From positions 1 through 64,000 of the forward strand of contig NZ_JAEAGR010000015.1 in the NCBI RefSeq assembly GCF_015999265.1: a stretch of 64,000 bases of DNA, written 5' to 3'. The notes under the pieces are model-generated. The model saw only the letters and a program-made list of their open reading frames with translations. It did not search any database and was not told the origin of the DNA. Both the position numbers and the translations under genes were made by a program. The stretch is from Mobilitalea sibirica (GTDB lineage: Bacteria > Bacillota > Clostridia > Lachnospirales > Lachnospiraceae). The first letter of the stretch is position 1; each line of letters begins with the position of its first letter. Positions 48,369 through 57,287 of this stretch are shown here, piece by piece.

Positions 48369-48842
48369 TCAACCCTCAAGCTTTTCCATTTTATTACGAA
48401 TTCTAAGCTCCTTAAAGAAAGTCTGAAGAATATCTGTACATTCCTTTTCCAGAACACCGGTCACCAGTTCAACCCGGTGATTAAACTCCTCCATCTGCAG
48501 TAGATTTAATATAGAGCCTGCGCAACCGGCTTTAGGATTCATTGTGCCCACAACCACCTTCTTCATTCTTGATTGAACGATTGCACCGGCACACATCTGG
48601 CAAGGCTCTAAGGTCACATACATAACACAATCCTCCAGCCTCCAGTCTCCCATCGCTTTACTCGCTTTCTCAATGGCGATTAGCTCCGCATGAGCCAAGG
48701 TTGTCTTTTTTGTATTCCTCTTATTATACCCTCTGCCTATGATTTTATCCTCATAAACGATTATACATCCAATCGGTACTTCTCCTAAACGAATCGCCTT
48801 CTTGGCCTGCTTGAGAGCTTCCTTCATATATTTTTCATTCAT
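48369..48842 (-). CDS. tadA: tRNA-specific adenosine deaminase
   Basis: 157 residues. Zinc deaminase signature: LAHAELIAIEKA (HAE at about 51-53) and LEPCQMCAGAIVQSR (PCxxC at about 81-85). It converts adenosine 34 of tRNA-Arg to inosine. Upstream of ffs on the same strand, a classic arrangement. Confidence 0.95.
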   Translation of the reverse strand: MNEKYMKEALKQAKKAIRLGEVPIGCIIVYEDKIIGRGYNKRNTKKTTLAHAELIAIEKASKAMGDWRLEDCVMYVTLEPCQMCAGAIVQSRMKKVVVGTMNPKAGCAGSILNLLQMEEFNHRVELVTGVLEKECTDILQTFFKELRIRNKMEKLEG

Positions 48843-48923
48843 GCTTTCCGTATCCTTTTCATCTGGACTAGACCACCCAAATCTGATATAGTAATTGTAT
48901 CATAACCCTATTGAGGTGACAAT

Positions 48924-49619
48924 ATGCAGATACATGGCTTTAACAAAACTACCCTACTGGATTATCCGAAGCATCTGGCGGCTACAATTTTTCTCGGTGG
49001 CTGCAATATGAGATGCCCTTTTTGTCATAACGCTTCCCTGGTAACCGGCGTAAGCTCCCAGCCCGTTATTCCAACCGAGGAGGTCCTATCATATCTGAAA
49101 AAGAGAAAAAACCTGTTAGAAGGCATCTGCATAACCGGTGGCGAACCAACTCTTTATAAAGATCTTCCGGCTTTTATTGCAGAAATAAAGACCATGGGCT
49201 TTAAGGTTAAATTAGATACCAATGGCACTAACCCCGACATGTTAAAACAACTTTCGAATGCAGGATTGATTGATTATGTGGCAATGGACATTAAAAATTC
49301 TAGGAAGAATTATGGTCTTTCCATCGGTATTACCGAATATAATACTGATAAAATCGATGAAAGCGTGTCCTATTTACTTAATGGAACTCTCGATTATGAG
49401 TTTCGGACAACCCTTGTCAGAGAGCATCATACCGAACAGGATGTTCTATCCATCGGACAATGGATTGAAGGCGCAAGAGCATATTATCTGCAAGCCTATA
49501 AAGATTCCCAGGACATCCTTTCTCCCGGTCTAAGTAGCCCTTCAAAGGATACCATATTACTATATGCAAAGCTTCTTAAACCGTATGTAACTAATGTCTC
49601 TATCAGAGGAATTGATTAG
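48924..49619 (+). CDS. Radical SAM activating enzyme (anaerobic ribonucleotide reductase activase-like)
   Basis: 231 residues. The iron-sulfur cluster motif CNMRCPFCH (about 27-35, CxxxCxxC) near the start follows TIFLGGCN; GGEPTL (about 71-76) is the SAM-binding turn. The opening MQIHGFNKTTLLDYP resembles activases of anaerobic ribonucleoside-triphosphate reductase (NrdG-like). No nrdD lies next to it, so the target enzyme is uncertain. Divergent from tadA, GAGGTGA before the ATG. Confidence 0.85.
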   Translation: MQIHGFNKTTLLDYPKHLAATIFLGGCNMRCPFCHNASLVTGVSSQPVIPTEEVLSYLKKRKNLLEGICITGGEPTLYKDLPAFIAEIKTMGFKVKLDTNGTNPDMLKQLSNAGLIDYVAMDIKNSRKNYGLSIGITEYNTDKIDESVSYLLNGTLDYEFRTTLVREHHTEQDVLSIGQWIEGARAYYLQAYKDSQDILSPGLSSPSKDTILLYAKLLKPYVTNVSIRGID

Positions 49620-49646
49620 GAAAATGTTTAAACGGAGGCCGACTTT

Positions 49647-50240
49647 ATGTTAATGTCTTTTGAAACACCTCGGTTATCAATCAAAATTCTGAATAAAGAA
49701 GCTGCAAATTTGGTTCTTTCTTTTTATGAAGAAAACAAAGTAATCTTTGAACCTTGGGAACCAAAAAGAAGTGAAAACTTTTATACATTATCCTATCAAA
49801 AATCATCTCTTTCCATGGAATACCACCAGATGCTGGAGGGTAAATTGTTAAGATATTGGGTATTTTTAAAGGATAATCCGGACGAAATCATAGGCTCTTT
49901 CTGTTTTCAGAATTTTCTTAGAGGACCTTACCAAAGCTGTTGCCTTGGATATAAATTCGGCCAAAAGCATCAGCACCTGGGCTATGCCTATGAAAGCATC
50001 CAAAAAGGGATTGAAGTTTTATTTGAAGAGTGTAATATACACCGGATAGAAGCTTTTATTATGCCAAACAATCATCCCTCCATAAGATTAATAGAAAAAC
50101 TTCATTTTATATATGAGGGTTTCTCCTTTTCCTATGCCCAAATAAACGGTTTATGGACGGATCACCGGCGTTATTCACTCATTCATCCAAACGATCAAAA
50201 TCTCGATCATTTAATCAAATATAATTCTTTCGACATATAA
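49647..50240 (+). CDS. GNAT-family (RimJ/RimL-type) N-acetyltransferase
   Basis: 197 residues. Fold pattern of the RimL subfamily: SFCFQNFLRGPYQSCCLGY, KFGQKHQHLGYAYESIQKGI (acetyl-CoA region with Q/H-Q-H-L-G-Y in place of RGKG/A) and the asparagine in NNHPSIRLIEKLHF. Substrate unknown, often a protein N-terminus or ribosomal target. GGAGG before the start, 27 bp after the activase gene. Confidence 0.85.
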   Translation: MLMSFETPRLSIKILNKEAANLVLSFYEENKVIFEPWEPKRSENFYTLSYQKSSLSMEYHQMLEGKLLRYWVFLKDNPDEIIGSFCFQNFLRGPYQSCCLGYKFGQKHQHLGYAYESIQKGIEVLFEECNIHRIEAFIMPNNHPSIRLIEKLHFIYEGFSFSYAQINGLWTDHRRYSLIHPNDQNLDHLIKYNSFDI

Positions 50241-50270
50241 TCCATATCAATAACCTATAAAAACAGAAAT

Positions 50271-50356
50271 CAGGTATCAATTTCCTTAAATGCTCATAAT
50301 AAGATCTCTGTTATACAGAACTTTTTATTTTTAGCTCTTAAGGCTTTTGATACCTG
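50271..50356. terminator. Hairpin between the GNAT gene and the acidic-linker gene
   Basis: CAGGTATCAA (50271-50280) pairs with TTGATACCTG (50347-50356), and inside CCTTAA pairs with TTAAGG. T-rich sequence follows the inner part. Placed between convergent genes; a two-way terminator is likely. Confidence 0.55.
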
Positions 50357-50395
50357 TATTTATTAACAACACGCGTTTTGTCAATTATTGTCTTA

Positions 50396-52024
50396 TCACA
50401 TAGGAATAGGGAGGTGCCAATAGCCGAAATCCCCTTGTCTAAGATCTCTTTTTCTTATCGACTTAAAGTTTTCAAATCCAAACATTCTTGCCATGAAACG
50501 CTCCCTGTTATGATAAATTCCCGGTACCCCAAGAATATATCTGCCGCCATAACGGTCATTTAATTTCGCAAATATTAAATGATGGTAGCAATAATAACCA
50601 TGCAGTAAAAAGCTGTTATTACTAAGTGTCCATACCTCTGCCGGTAAAAATCCGATATCCTTAGGTTCTATTTTTACACAGATAGTAATTTCATTATCCT
50701 CAAAAGGATAAATCCTTGGATAAGAAGCGAATATTTTCGTTGCCACAGCATTCTCTTGGCTCTCTTCTTTCCCGGTATAGCTCTCATTACTTTCATCTCT
50801 ATCGTTCAAATCATTTATTCTATCAGATCCATGGGCAACGGGTTTTATAACCGGCCTTGCAATCGGCTTAACATTAGGATTTACATTAGTTTTCATCTCC
50901 GGTTTTTCCTTCGGCTTAGCCTCTGTTGCCTCTGAATTAGTATTTTCTTTGATCTTCGCCGTTTCAACCTTAACCGGTTTTACGCTGTAATTCGGTTTTT
51001 GTACACCTTCAACGGTCTTCCATCCTCTAGGCATTTTATAAAATGGTGTTTTGAGCTCTTCTTTTGCTGATCCATGTCCACTAAAATCCGGGTACTCATC
51101 TTCTTTTTGTTTCTGCCCGGTATTATCCTTAGTAAGGGAAGCTGCCTGTTGTGTTCCGGTCTTTTTTGTTACGCTTTTTTCTACGGGATCAATGTTACTA
51201 AATACCTCTTCTGCTTGGGTGCCCTCAGCATCATTTGATTCTGCTATTTCTTCCGGTGCCTTTATTTTTCGAGAGTTATGGGTACTTTCGTGATCTTTTG
51301 CACCTTCAGGTTCTTGGACTTCCATCTCATCCGTTTCTTGGACTTTCTCAATTTCCTCTACTGCGTTGTCCTTATTATACTCTAAGTTCTCAGATTCCGC
51401 CCCGCCCTCATCTCCTTCTTTGGTTACAGATTCGAATTCTTTTTTTTCAGCAGCTCTTGAACTTTCGACCTCATCATCTTCAGGGAAGGTTGTTATAACC
51501 GGATCTTTTTTCTTTCTTTTTAAAAACATAGCTTCTGCCAAATCATCATAATCATCATAGGAATTCGTAACTGGTTGAAGGGCCTTTGATGACTTTTCTA
51601 ATTCTTTTGTTTCTTCTTCCTGTGGTTTGGGCTTTAAGGCAGCCATTACCTCTTCATGCACAATCGGCATATCATCCCACTCTGTGGCATAAAATACATG
51701 TTCGTTTAGAAAGAGGAGCAGGCCACCCATATCGGATAAAGCTAATCCCGAATTCATAATATTAGTCTCCTTGGTAGTCAACTTACTATCCATAACCTGG
51801 TTTTTTAATACAGAATCCCCCAGATAAACCAGCTCCATATCATCCTTCTGTCTTTGAATTAAATAGGTTGGAAAGATACCGTCCAAAAGGCCCAGTAATT
51901 GCATATGTAACGTAATTTTACATTGTCCGTTTCGTGCCTCTACCCGGGCATATCCTACATTTTTCTTCTTAACTCCATTTTCGTACTGATACATATACGA
52001 AATCAGTCTTTTATAATCAGCCAA
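50396..52024 (-). CDS. Acidic-linker protein of unknown function (DUF6128-like ends)
   Basis: 542 residues from a TTG start after GGAGTGA. Conserved-looking N-terminal (1-130) and C-terminal (about 425-542) parts flank a charged, proline-, lysine- and glutamate-rich linker with no regular fold. The C-terminal block (PRIYPFEDNEITICVKIEP, then GGRYILGVPG and FGYWHLPIP) recalls the family I know as DUF6128 from Lachnospiraceae. No signal peptide or membrane segment. Function unknown. Stands alone upstream of carB, read in the same direction. Confidence 0.6.
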   Translation of the reverse strand: MADYKRLISYMYQYENGVKKKNVGYARVEARNGQCKITLHMQLLGLLDGIFPTYLIQRQKDDMELVYLGDSVLKNQVMDSKLTTKETNIMNSGLALSDMGGLLLFLNEHVFYATEWDDMPIVHEEVMAALKPKPQEEETKELEKSSKALQPVTNSYDDYDDLAEAMFLKRKKKDPVITTFPEDDEVESSRAAEKKEFESVTKEGDEGGAESENLEYNKDNAVEEIEKVQETDEMEVQEPEGAKDHESTHNSRKIKAPEEIAESNDAEGTQAEEVFSNIDPVEKSVTKKTGTQQAASLTKDNTGQKQKEDEYPDFSGHGSAKEELKTPFYKMPRGWKTVEGVQKPNYSVKPVKVETAKIKENTNSEATEAKPKEKPEMKTNVNPNVKPIARPVIKPVAHGSDRINDLNDRDESNESYTGKEESQENAVATKIFASYPRIYPFEDNEITICVKIEPKDIGFLPAEVWTLSNNSFLLHGYYCYHHLIFAKLNDRYGGRYILGVPGIYHNRERFMARMFGFENFKSIRKRDLRQGDFGYWHLPIPM

Positions 52025-52244
52025 AAAATCACTCCCTTACTTTTACTGATACCATTTTGGATTATCACATAATTCTATTAAATATATTCCTATAAATCTC
52101 CCATTATTCCAAACCTTAACCATTCTCATATTACAGGGTATATAAATGCAATTTCACTTTTACTCTTAGGTACTGAATTCGTGATACAACCACCAGTTAT
52201 TCCGAGCAGACTCTCACTTAACAGGTGCATCCTACCTGGAAGGA

Positions 52245-52290
52245 TTTTTAATATATAGGAAATTCGGAGAAATTTCCTATATATTAAAAA
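52245..52290. repeat. Perfect 20-bp inverted repeat
   Basis: TTTTTAATATATAGGAAATT (52245-52264) pairs with 52271-52290 over all 20 bp around a 6-nt loop. It is flanked by ACCTGG/CCAGGT, which extends the fold. It lies 3' of carB and 5' of the unknown gene; possible terminator or insertion-related foldback. Confidence 0.7.
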
Positions 52291-52349
52291 CAGCCCCAGG
52301 TGTTCATACCGGGACTGTTTTAGTTGATTTTAAATTGACTGGGGCTGTT
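52289..52349. repeat. Inverted repeat with alternative pairings
   Basis: AACAGCCCCAG (52289-52299) can pair with CTGGGGCTGTT (52339-52349) or, less perfectly, with CGGGACTGTT near 52310-52319. The near pairing gives a terminator-like hairpin with T4 on each side; the two forms exclude each other. Confidence 0.6.
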
Positions 52350-52525
52350 GCAAAATTAATAAGTAGGGGATATGATTTACCGTAATCCACTGTTTAACGG
52401 ACATGTTGTTGATTATGCATGACTAGAGCGAACAAATATGTTCGATTAAGGTTCCATAATCAATAATGTGTCCTTCAACCTGTGTGTGAGGTAAGTCATA
52501 TTTCTCAGCTGATTTATTTTGCAAC
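52347..52525. repeat. Dispersed hairpin repeat, copy 2
   Basis: A long foldback: outer GTTGCAAAAT/ATTTTGCAAC, then GATATGATTTACC/GGTAAGTCATATT with one mismatch, then ACGGACATGTTGTTGATTA with TAATCAATAATGTGTCC, and a CGAACA/TGTTCG tip. It shares AGTAGGGG, ACGGACATGTT and CTGTGTGTGAG with copy 1 at 11535-11645. It begins 54 bp past the carB stop. Confidence 0.65.
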
Positions 52526-52578
52526 AATCCTTTATGATTACTTCATTGTTACGGTTATTCTATATTACTTTTTACGGT

Positions 52579-55500
52579 TTATTGGATTTCTTTATGGAAA
52601 TCCTGAAGGGATTTTACTCCAACCGCACTATTGTTTTTAATAGCTTTAATACCGGCAATCGTAGCCTTGGCTGCTGCCATTGTGGTTACATAACTGATTT
52701 TACCCTTAATCGCTGCTTTTCTGATATAACTGTCATCATCGGCACTCTTTTTATCAATTGGTGTATTTACGATAATGTCAATCTCTTTGTTGGTAACTGC
52801 ATCTATAATATTGGGTCTACCCTGATGTAGCTTATAAATCTTCTCTGCAGTTATTCCACTCGCTGTAATTAAATCGTAAGTTCCACCGGTTGCCAGTATT
52901 TTAAAGCCGCATTCTGCAAATCCCTTCGCCACCTCAACTACTTCTGCTTTATCCCGATCATTTACACTGATTAGTACCGTACCGGTTTCCGGAAGCTTGG
53001 TCTTAGTTGCTTCCTGTGCTTTGTAGAAGGCTTCACCAAAGGTCTCTGCCAAACCAAGAACTTCGCCAGTAGAGCGCATTTCCGGTCCTAATACCGGGTC
53101 AACCTCCGGGAACATATTGAACGGGAATACTGCCTCCTTCACACCATAATGGGTAAACTTGCTTTCCTTTAAGCCCTTCACCGGTGAAGGGTTACCTGTA
53201 AGCTTGCCAGTGATAATCTGAGTTGCCAGCTTAACCATCTGGATGTTGCATACCTTAGAAACCAAAGGTACCGTTCTGGACGCCCTCGGATTAGCTTCAA
53301 GAACATACACTACTCCATTCTCAATTGCATACTGCATGTTCATCAAGCCACATACATTCATTTCTTTCGCAATCTTCATGGTATATTCCTTTATAGTATT
53401 GATATTATCCTGCGTGATATTCAAGGATGGAATAACACAAGCGGAGTCTCCGGAGTGAATTCCGGCCAATTCAATGTGTTCCATAACAGCAGGAACGAAG
53501 GCATCCACACCATCACTGATTGCATCTGCTTCACACTCAAGAGCGTTACTTAAGAAGCGATCAATAAGGATTGGTCTGTCTGGGGTAACGCCAACCGCAG
53601 CATTCATATAAACCTCAAGGCTGGCATCATCATGAACGATTTCCATACCACGTCCACCCAGTACATAGGAGGGACGAACCATAACAGGATATCCTATCTT
53701 ACTGGCAATTTGAAGGGCTTCCTCCACATTAACCGCCATACCGGATTCCGGCATCGGTATATTTAGTTTGTCCATCATGGCACGGAATTGATCTCTATCC
53801 TCTGCTAGGTCAATTGTCTCCGGAGTGGTACCCAAGATATTCACTCCGTTTTCTTTTAATTCAGCTGCAAGATTAAGCGGTGTCTGTCCTCCAAACTGAG
53901 CAATAACTCCAAGAGGCTTTTCTTTCTCATAGATACTTAATACATCCTCTAAGGTTAAGGGTTCAAAATAAAGTTTATCGGAGGTATCATAATCGGTTGA
54001 TACGGTTTCCGGATTACAGTTTACAATAATGGTTTCAAATCCCAGATCTTTTAAAGCAAAGGCAGCATGAACGCAACAATAGTCAAATTCGATACCCTGA
54101 CCAATTCTATTCGGTCCGCCGCCAAGGATCATAATTTTCTTATTGTCGGTGCAAGGGGACTGATCTTCCTTTAAATGATAGGTGGAATAATAATATTTGG
54201 CGTCCTCGGTACCGCTTACATGAACGCCTTCCCAGGCTTCCTTAATTCCGGCTTTTATTCTGCTTTCACGAATTTCTTTTTCTGGTATATTAAGAATTTT
54301 GCTTAAATACTTATCCGAAAATCCGTTTAATTTTACACTTTTTAATACATCCACCGGTGGAACGCTTCCCTTATAAGCTTTTAAAGCTTCTTCCTCTTCT
54401 ACCAATTCTTTCATCTGTTCGATAAAATAAGCTTTAATCTTTGTTAATTCAAAAAGCTCCTCTACGGTTGCTCCCTTTCTTAATGCCTCATACATAATAA
54501 ATTGACGTTCACTGGTAGGAAGGTGAAGCATATTAAGTAACTCTTCTTTTGATTTATCAGCAAAATCCTTTGCATACCCAAGACCGTAACGTCCTGTCTC
54601 TAAGCTTCGGATCGCTTTTTGGAAAGCTTCTTTGTAGGTCTTACCGATACTCATTACCTCTCCTACAGCTTTCATCTGTGTACCCAGCTTATCCTCGGAG
54701 CCTTTAAATTTCTCAAATGCCCAACGAGCAAACTTAATAACAACATAGTCGCCGTCCGGAACATACTTATCCAAAGTACCGTACTTACCGCAAGGTATAT
54801 CACTTAAGTTTAGGCCGGATGCCAGCATTGCGGAAACTAACGCAATCGGGAAACCGGTTGCTTTAGATGCAAGGGCAGATGAACGGGAGGTTCTGGGATT
54901 AATTTCAATTACTACAATTCTACCGGTATTCGGATCATGAGCAAACTGAACGTTAGTACCACCGATTACCTGAATAGCATCTACGATTTTATATGCCTGG
55001 CGTTGAAGTTCTTTCTGTACTTCTTCCGTTATGGTAAGCATTGGTGCGGAGCAGAAAGAATCTCCTGTATGAACACCTAAGGGGTCAATATTTTCAATAA
55101 AACATACGGTAATCATTTTTCCCGTAGCATCTCTTACAACTTCCAGCTCCAACTCTTCCCATCCTAAGATAGATTCCTCTACTAAAACCTGACCTACTAA
55201 GCTGGCCTGTAAGCCTCTGGCAACAATTGTTTTTAACTCCTCTACATTATATACCAGACCGCCACCGGCACCACCCATCGTATAAGCAGGACGGATTACG
55301 ACCGGATAACCAAGCTCCTCAGCAATTGCTAATGCCTCATCCACGGTATACGCAACTTCGCTTCTTGCCATCTCTATTCCAAGAGAATTCATTGCTTTTT
55401 TAAACTCAATACGGTCTTCACCTCGTTCAATGGCATCCACCTGAACTCCGATAACCTTAACATTATATTTCTTCAAAACGCCGGCTTTATCTAATTCTGA

Positions 55501-55797
55501 GCAAAGATTTAGACCTGACTGTCCGCCCAGATTCGGGAGCAGACCATCGGGTCTTTCCTTTTCGATAATTTGTGTCAACCTCTCCACATTCAGTGGCTCA
55601 ATATAGGTCACATCAGCCGTCCCCGGATCTGTCATAATAGTTGCGGGATTCGAATTAACAAGTACGATTTCATAACCCAGCTTTTTCAATGCCTTACAAG
55701 CCTGTGTACCTGAATAATCAAATTCACATGCCTGCCCAATAATAATCGGACCTGAACCAATAATCAGTACCTTGTGAATGTCATCTCTCTTTTTCAT
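52579..55797 (-). CDS. carB: Carbamoyl-phosphate synthase large subunit
   Basis: 1072 residues, full length. Two homologous ATP-grasp halves are clear: GSGPIIIGQACEFDYSGTQA at the start and GGGPNRIGQGIEFDYCCVHA (about 557-576) at the start of the second; RPAYTMGGAGGG and RPSYVLGGRGME are the ATP-binding loops. A C-terminal MGS-like allosteric domain (about 935-1072) begins near GTVLISVNDRDKAEV. It makes carbamoyl phosphate for pyrimidine and arginine synthesis. carA is not in the window next to it. RBS AGGGAGG; an unusual repeat array lies in the leader. Confidence 0.97.
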   Translation of the reverse strand: MKKRDDIHKVLIIGSGPIIIGQACEFDYSGTQACKALKKLGYEIVLVNSNPATIMTDPGTADVTYIEPLNVERLTQIIEKERPDGLLPNLGGQSGLNLCSELDKAGVLKKYNVKVIGVQVDAIERGEDRIEFKKAMNSLGIEMARSEVAYTVDEALAIAEELGYPVVIRPAYTMGGAGGGLVYNVEELKTIVARGLQASLVGQVLVEESILGWEELELEVVRDATGKMITVCFIENIDPLGVHTGDSFCSAPMLTITEEVQKELQRQAYKIVDAIQVIGGTNVQFAHDPNTGRIVVIEINPRTSRSSALASKATGFPIALVSAMLASGLNLSDIPCGKYGTLDKYVPDGDYVVIKFARWAFEKFKGSEDKLGTQMKAVGEVMSIGKTYKEAFQKAIRSLETGRYGLGYAKDFADKSKEELLNMLHLPTSERQFIMYEALRKGATVEELFELTKIKAYFIEQMKELVEEEEALKAYKGSVPPVDVLKSVKLNGFSDKYLSKILNIPEKEIRESRIKAGIKEAWEGVHVSGTEDAKYYYSTYHLKEDQSPCTDNKKIMILGGGPNRIGQGIEFDYCCVHAAFALKDLGFETIIVNCNPETVSTDYDTSDKLYFEPLTLEDVLSIYEKEKPLGVIAQFGGQTPLNLAAELKENGVNILGTTPETIDLAEDRDQFRAMMDKLNIPMPESGMAVNVEEALQIASKIGYPVMVRPSYVLGGRGMEIVHDDASLEVYMNAAVGVTPDRPILIDRFLSNALECEADAISDGVDAFVPAVMEHIELAGIHSGDSACVIPSLNITQDNINTIKEYTMKIAKEMNVCGLMNMQYAIENGVVYVLEANPRASRTVPLVSKVCNIQMVKLATQIITGKLTGNPSPVKGLKESKFTHYGVKEAVFPFNMFPEVDPVLGPEMRSTGEVLGLAETFGEAFYKAQEATKTKLPETGTVLISVNDRDKAEVVEVAKGFAECGFKILATGGTYDLITASGITAEKIYKLHQGRPNIIDAVTNKEIDIIVNTPIDKKSADDDSYIRKAAIKGKISYVTTMAAAKATIAGIKAIKNNSAVGVKSLQDFHKEIQ

Positions 55798-55802
55798 TAT
55801 AA

Positions 55803-55996
55803 GCCTCCCTTAGAATATATGATTTTTTAGTGTCTTGGTGGGAGGCTTTGCCTCCCTTGAAATATATGATTTTTAGTGTCTTGGTGGGAGGCTTTGCCTC
55901 CCTTAGATAATATAATTTTTAGTGTCTTGGTGGGAGGCTTTGCCTCCCTTAGATAATATAATTTTTAGTGTCTTGATGGGAGGCTTTGCCTCCCTT
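55803..55996. repeat. Tandem 46-47 bp hairpin array upstream of carB
   Basis: Four units and a partial fifth, each containing GGGAGGC TTT GCCTCCC (a 7-bp hairpin) and AGTGTCTTGGT. Units begin at about 55803, 55850, 55896, 55942 and 55988. The unit nearest carB also matches the carB ribosome binding site AGGGAGGC on the minus strand, so each repeat carries a site-like AAGGGAGGC locked in a hairpin. Confidence 0.9.
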
Positions 55997-56181
55997 GGTT
56001 ACTATACCTATTCTTTACACATAGGAGGCACCTTAAACCCCCTTGTTTAAGTGTGTAAAATGTTCCATGATCTAATAAAAACTGATTTATGATATAATTT
56101 TTATAAAAATGGGCAAAAAAAATTTGTGAATTTTTTCTTCTTTCTCCCTTTGGTCTTTCTCACCCGTTTTCATTTCTATAT
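55997..56181. other. carB leader upstream of the repeat array
   Basis: Contains a long imperfect hairpin: TTTACACA (about 56014) with TGTGTAAA (about 56055), and CTTAAA/TTTAAG inside, read on the minus strand. No PyrR-type attenuator was recognised. Confidence 0.4.
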
Positions 56182-56210
56182 ATGATAATCGAAAGTTTAT
56201 AAATATGCAA
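56182..56210 (-). promoter_or_regulatory. Possible carB promoter
   Basis: Minus strand TTGCAT (56205-56210), 17-bp spacer, TATCAT (56182-56187). This gives a leader of about 380 nt that includes the repeat array. Confidence 0.5.
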
Positions 56211-56362
56211 CCATTATTTTAAAAAATTTTCAAAACATTAATTTTGTGATAAGGTTTAATCTAGTTTATATAATATATAATAAACCATTATTAATAATTA
56301 TGCAAGATTTATTTTTATTTATTAATATCTTTTTCAATATCTCATGTTTTTCCCTGTAAAAC

Positions 56363-56393
56363 AAGCCATTCCGCCTATGAGGCAGCATGGCTT
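56363..56393 (-). terminator. Terminator of rsmA
   Basis: Stem AAGCCAT/ATGGCTT with inner GCCT/AGGC (56363-56393), beginning 14 bp past the rsmA stop; TTTT on the minus strand. Confidence 0.7.
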
Positions 56394-56406
56394 CAATGCA
56401 TAAATA

Positions 56407-57273
56407 TCAGTTTAATTCACTCAGCCGGTTAGCTAAGGAGGCAAATTGATTAAGGGATAATGCTTCTCCCCTTATTTTTTCTGAAAGGCCAAGACTATGA
56501 AGCGCTTCCATAATAACTTCTTTGTTAAATGACAAGTCAGGTGAATTATTAAGCCCATTCACCAAAGTTTTCCGTCTTTGATTAAAGGAAGCACGAATTA
56601 AGCGAAACATTAATACTTCATCTTTAACGATAATAGGAGGATCCTGATGCAACAACAGTCTGATTACCGCTGATCCCACATTCGGCCTAGGCATAAAACA
56701 ATTCGGAGGAACATTGGCGGCAATATAGGGCTTAGCGTAATATTGTACTGCCAAGGACAAGGCTCCATAGTCCTTAGAGCCCGGAGATGCCTGCATTCTG
56801 TCTGCTACTTCCTTTTGAACCATAACCGTTACGTTAATTAAAGGTATCTGGCGTTCAAAAAGATCCATAATGATTGGTGTTGTAATATAATACGGTAGAT
56901 TAGCTACTACCTTAATAGGATTACCGTTGTTTCTTTCTTTAATAAGCGTTTTTAAGTCTATTTTTAAGATATCTTCATTTAATACCGTTACATTTTGGTA
57001 TTCTGATAACGTCTCAGACAAAATCGGTATTAAAGCCTTGTCGATTTCAACAGCGATTACCTCCCTGGCATTTTCACATAGATATTGGGTTAATGTACCT
57101 ATCCCCGGTCCTATCTCTAATACAAAGTCATCCTTGGTTATTTCCGCCGCCTTAACAATTTTATCTAATACATGGGTATCGATTAAAAAATTTTGACCGA
57201 ATTTTTTTTGAAAAACGAATTTGTATTTATTTAAAATCTCTATCGTATTCTTTGGATTTCCCAGCTTCGCCAT
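56407..57273 (-). CDS. rsmA: 16S rRNA dimethyladenosine transferase
   Basis: 288 residues. GQNFLID at about 28-34, LEIGPGIGTLTQYL (about 53-66) is the SAM-binding glycine loop, and NLPYYITTPI (about 122-131) the catalytic NLPY motif. It dimethylates two adjacent adenosines in the 3' end of 16S rRNA (KsgA). Follows TatD by 14 bp on the same strand, likely one operon. Confidence 0.96.
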   Translation of the reverse strand: MAKLGNPKNTIEILNKYKFVFQKKFGQNFLIDTHVLDKIVKAAEITKDDFVLEIGPGIGTLTQYLCENAREVIAVEIDKALIPILSETLSEYQNVTVLNEDILKIDLKTLIKERNNGNPIKVVANLPYYITTPIIMDLFERQIPLINVTVMVQKEVADRMQASPGSKDYGALSLAVQYYAKPYIAANVPPNCFMPRPNVGSAVIRLLLHQDPPIIVKDEVLMFRLIRASFNQRRKTLVNGLNNSPDLSFNKEVIMEALHSLGLSEKIRGEALSLNQFASLANRLSELN

Positions 57274-57287
57274 CTCTTACCTCTCTG

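Noticed and set aside
55803-55996. CRISPR array
   Set aside because: Units are nearly identical along their length, without unique spacers, and no cas genes are nearby.
56182-56210. PyrR-controlled attenuator for carB
   Set aside because: No PyrR-binding loop or terminator/antiterminator pair was found in the carB leader.
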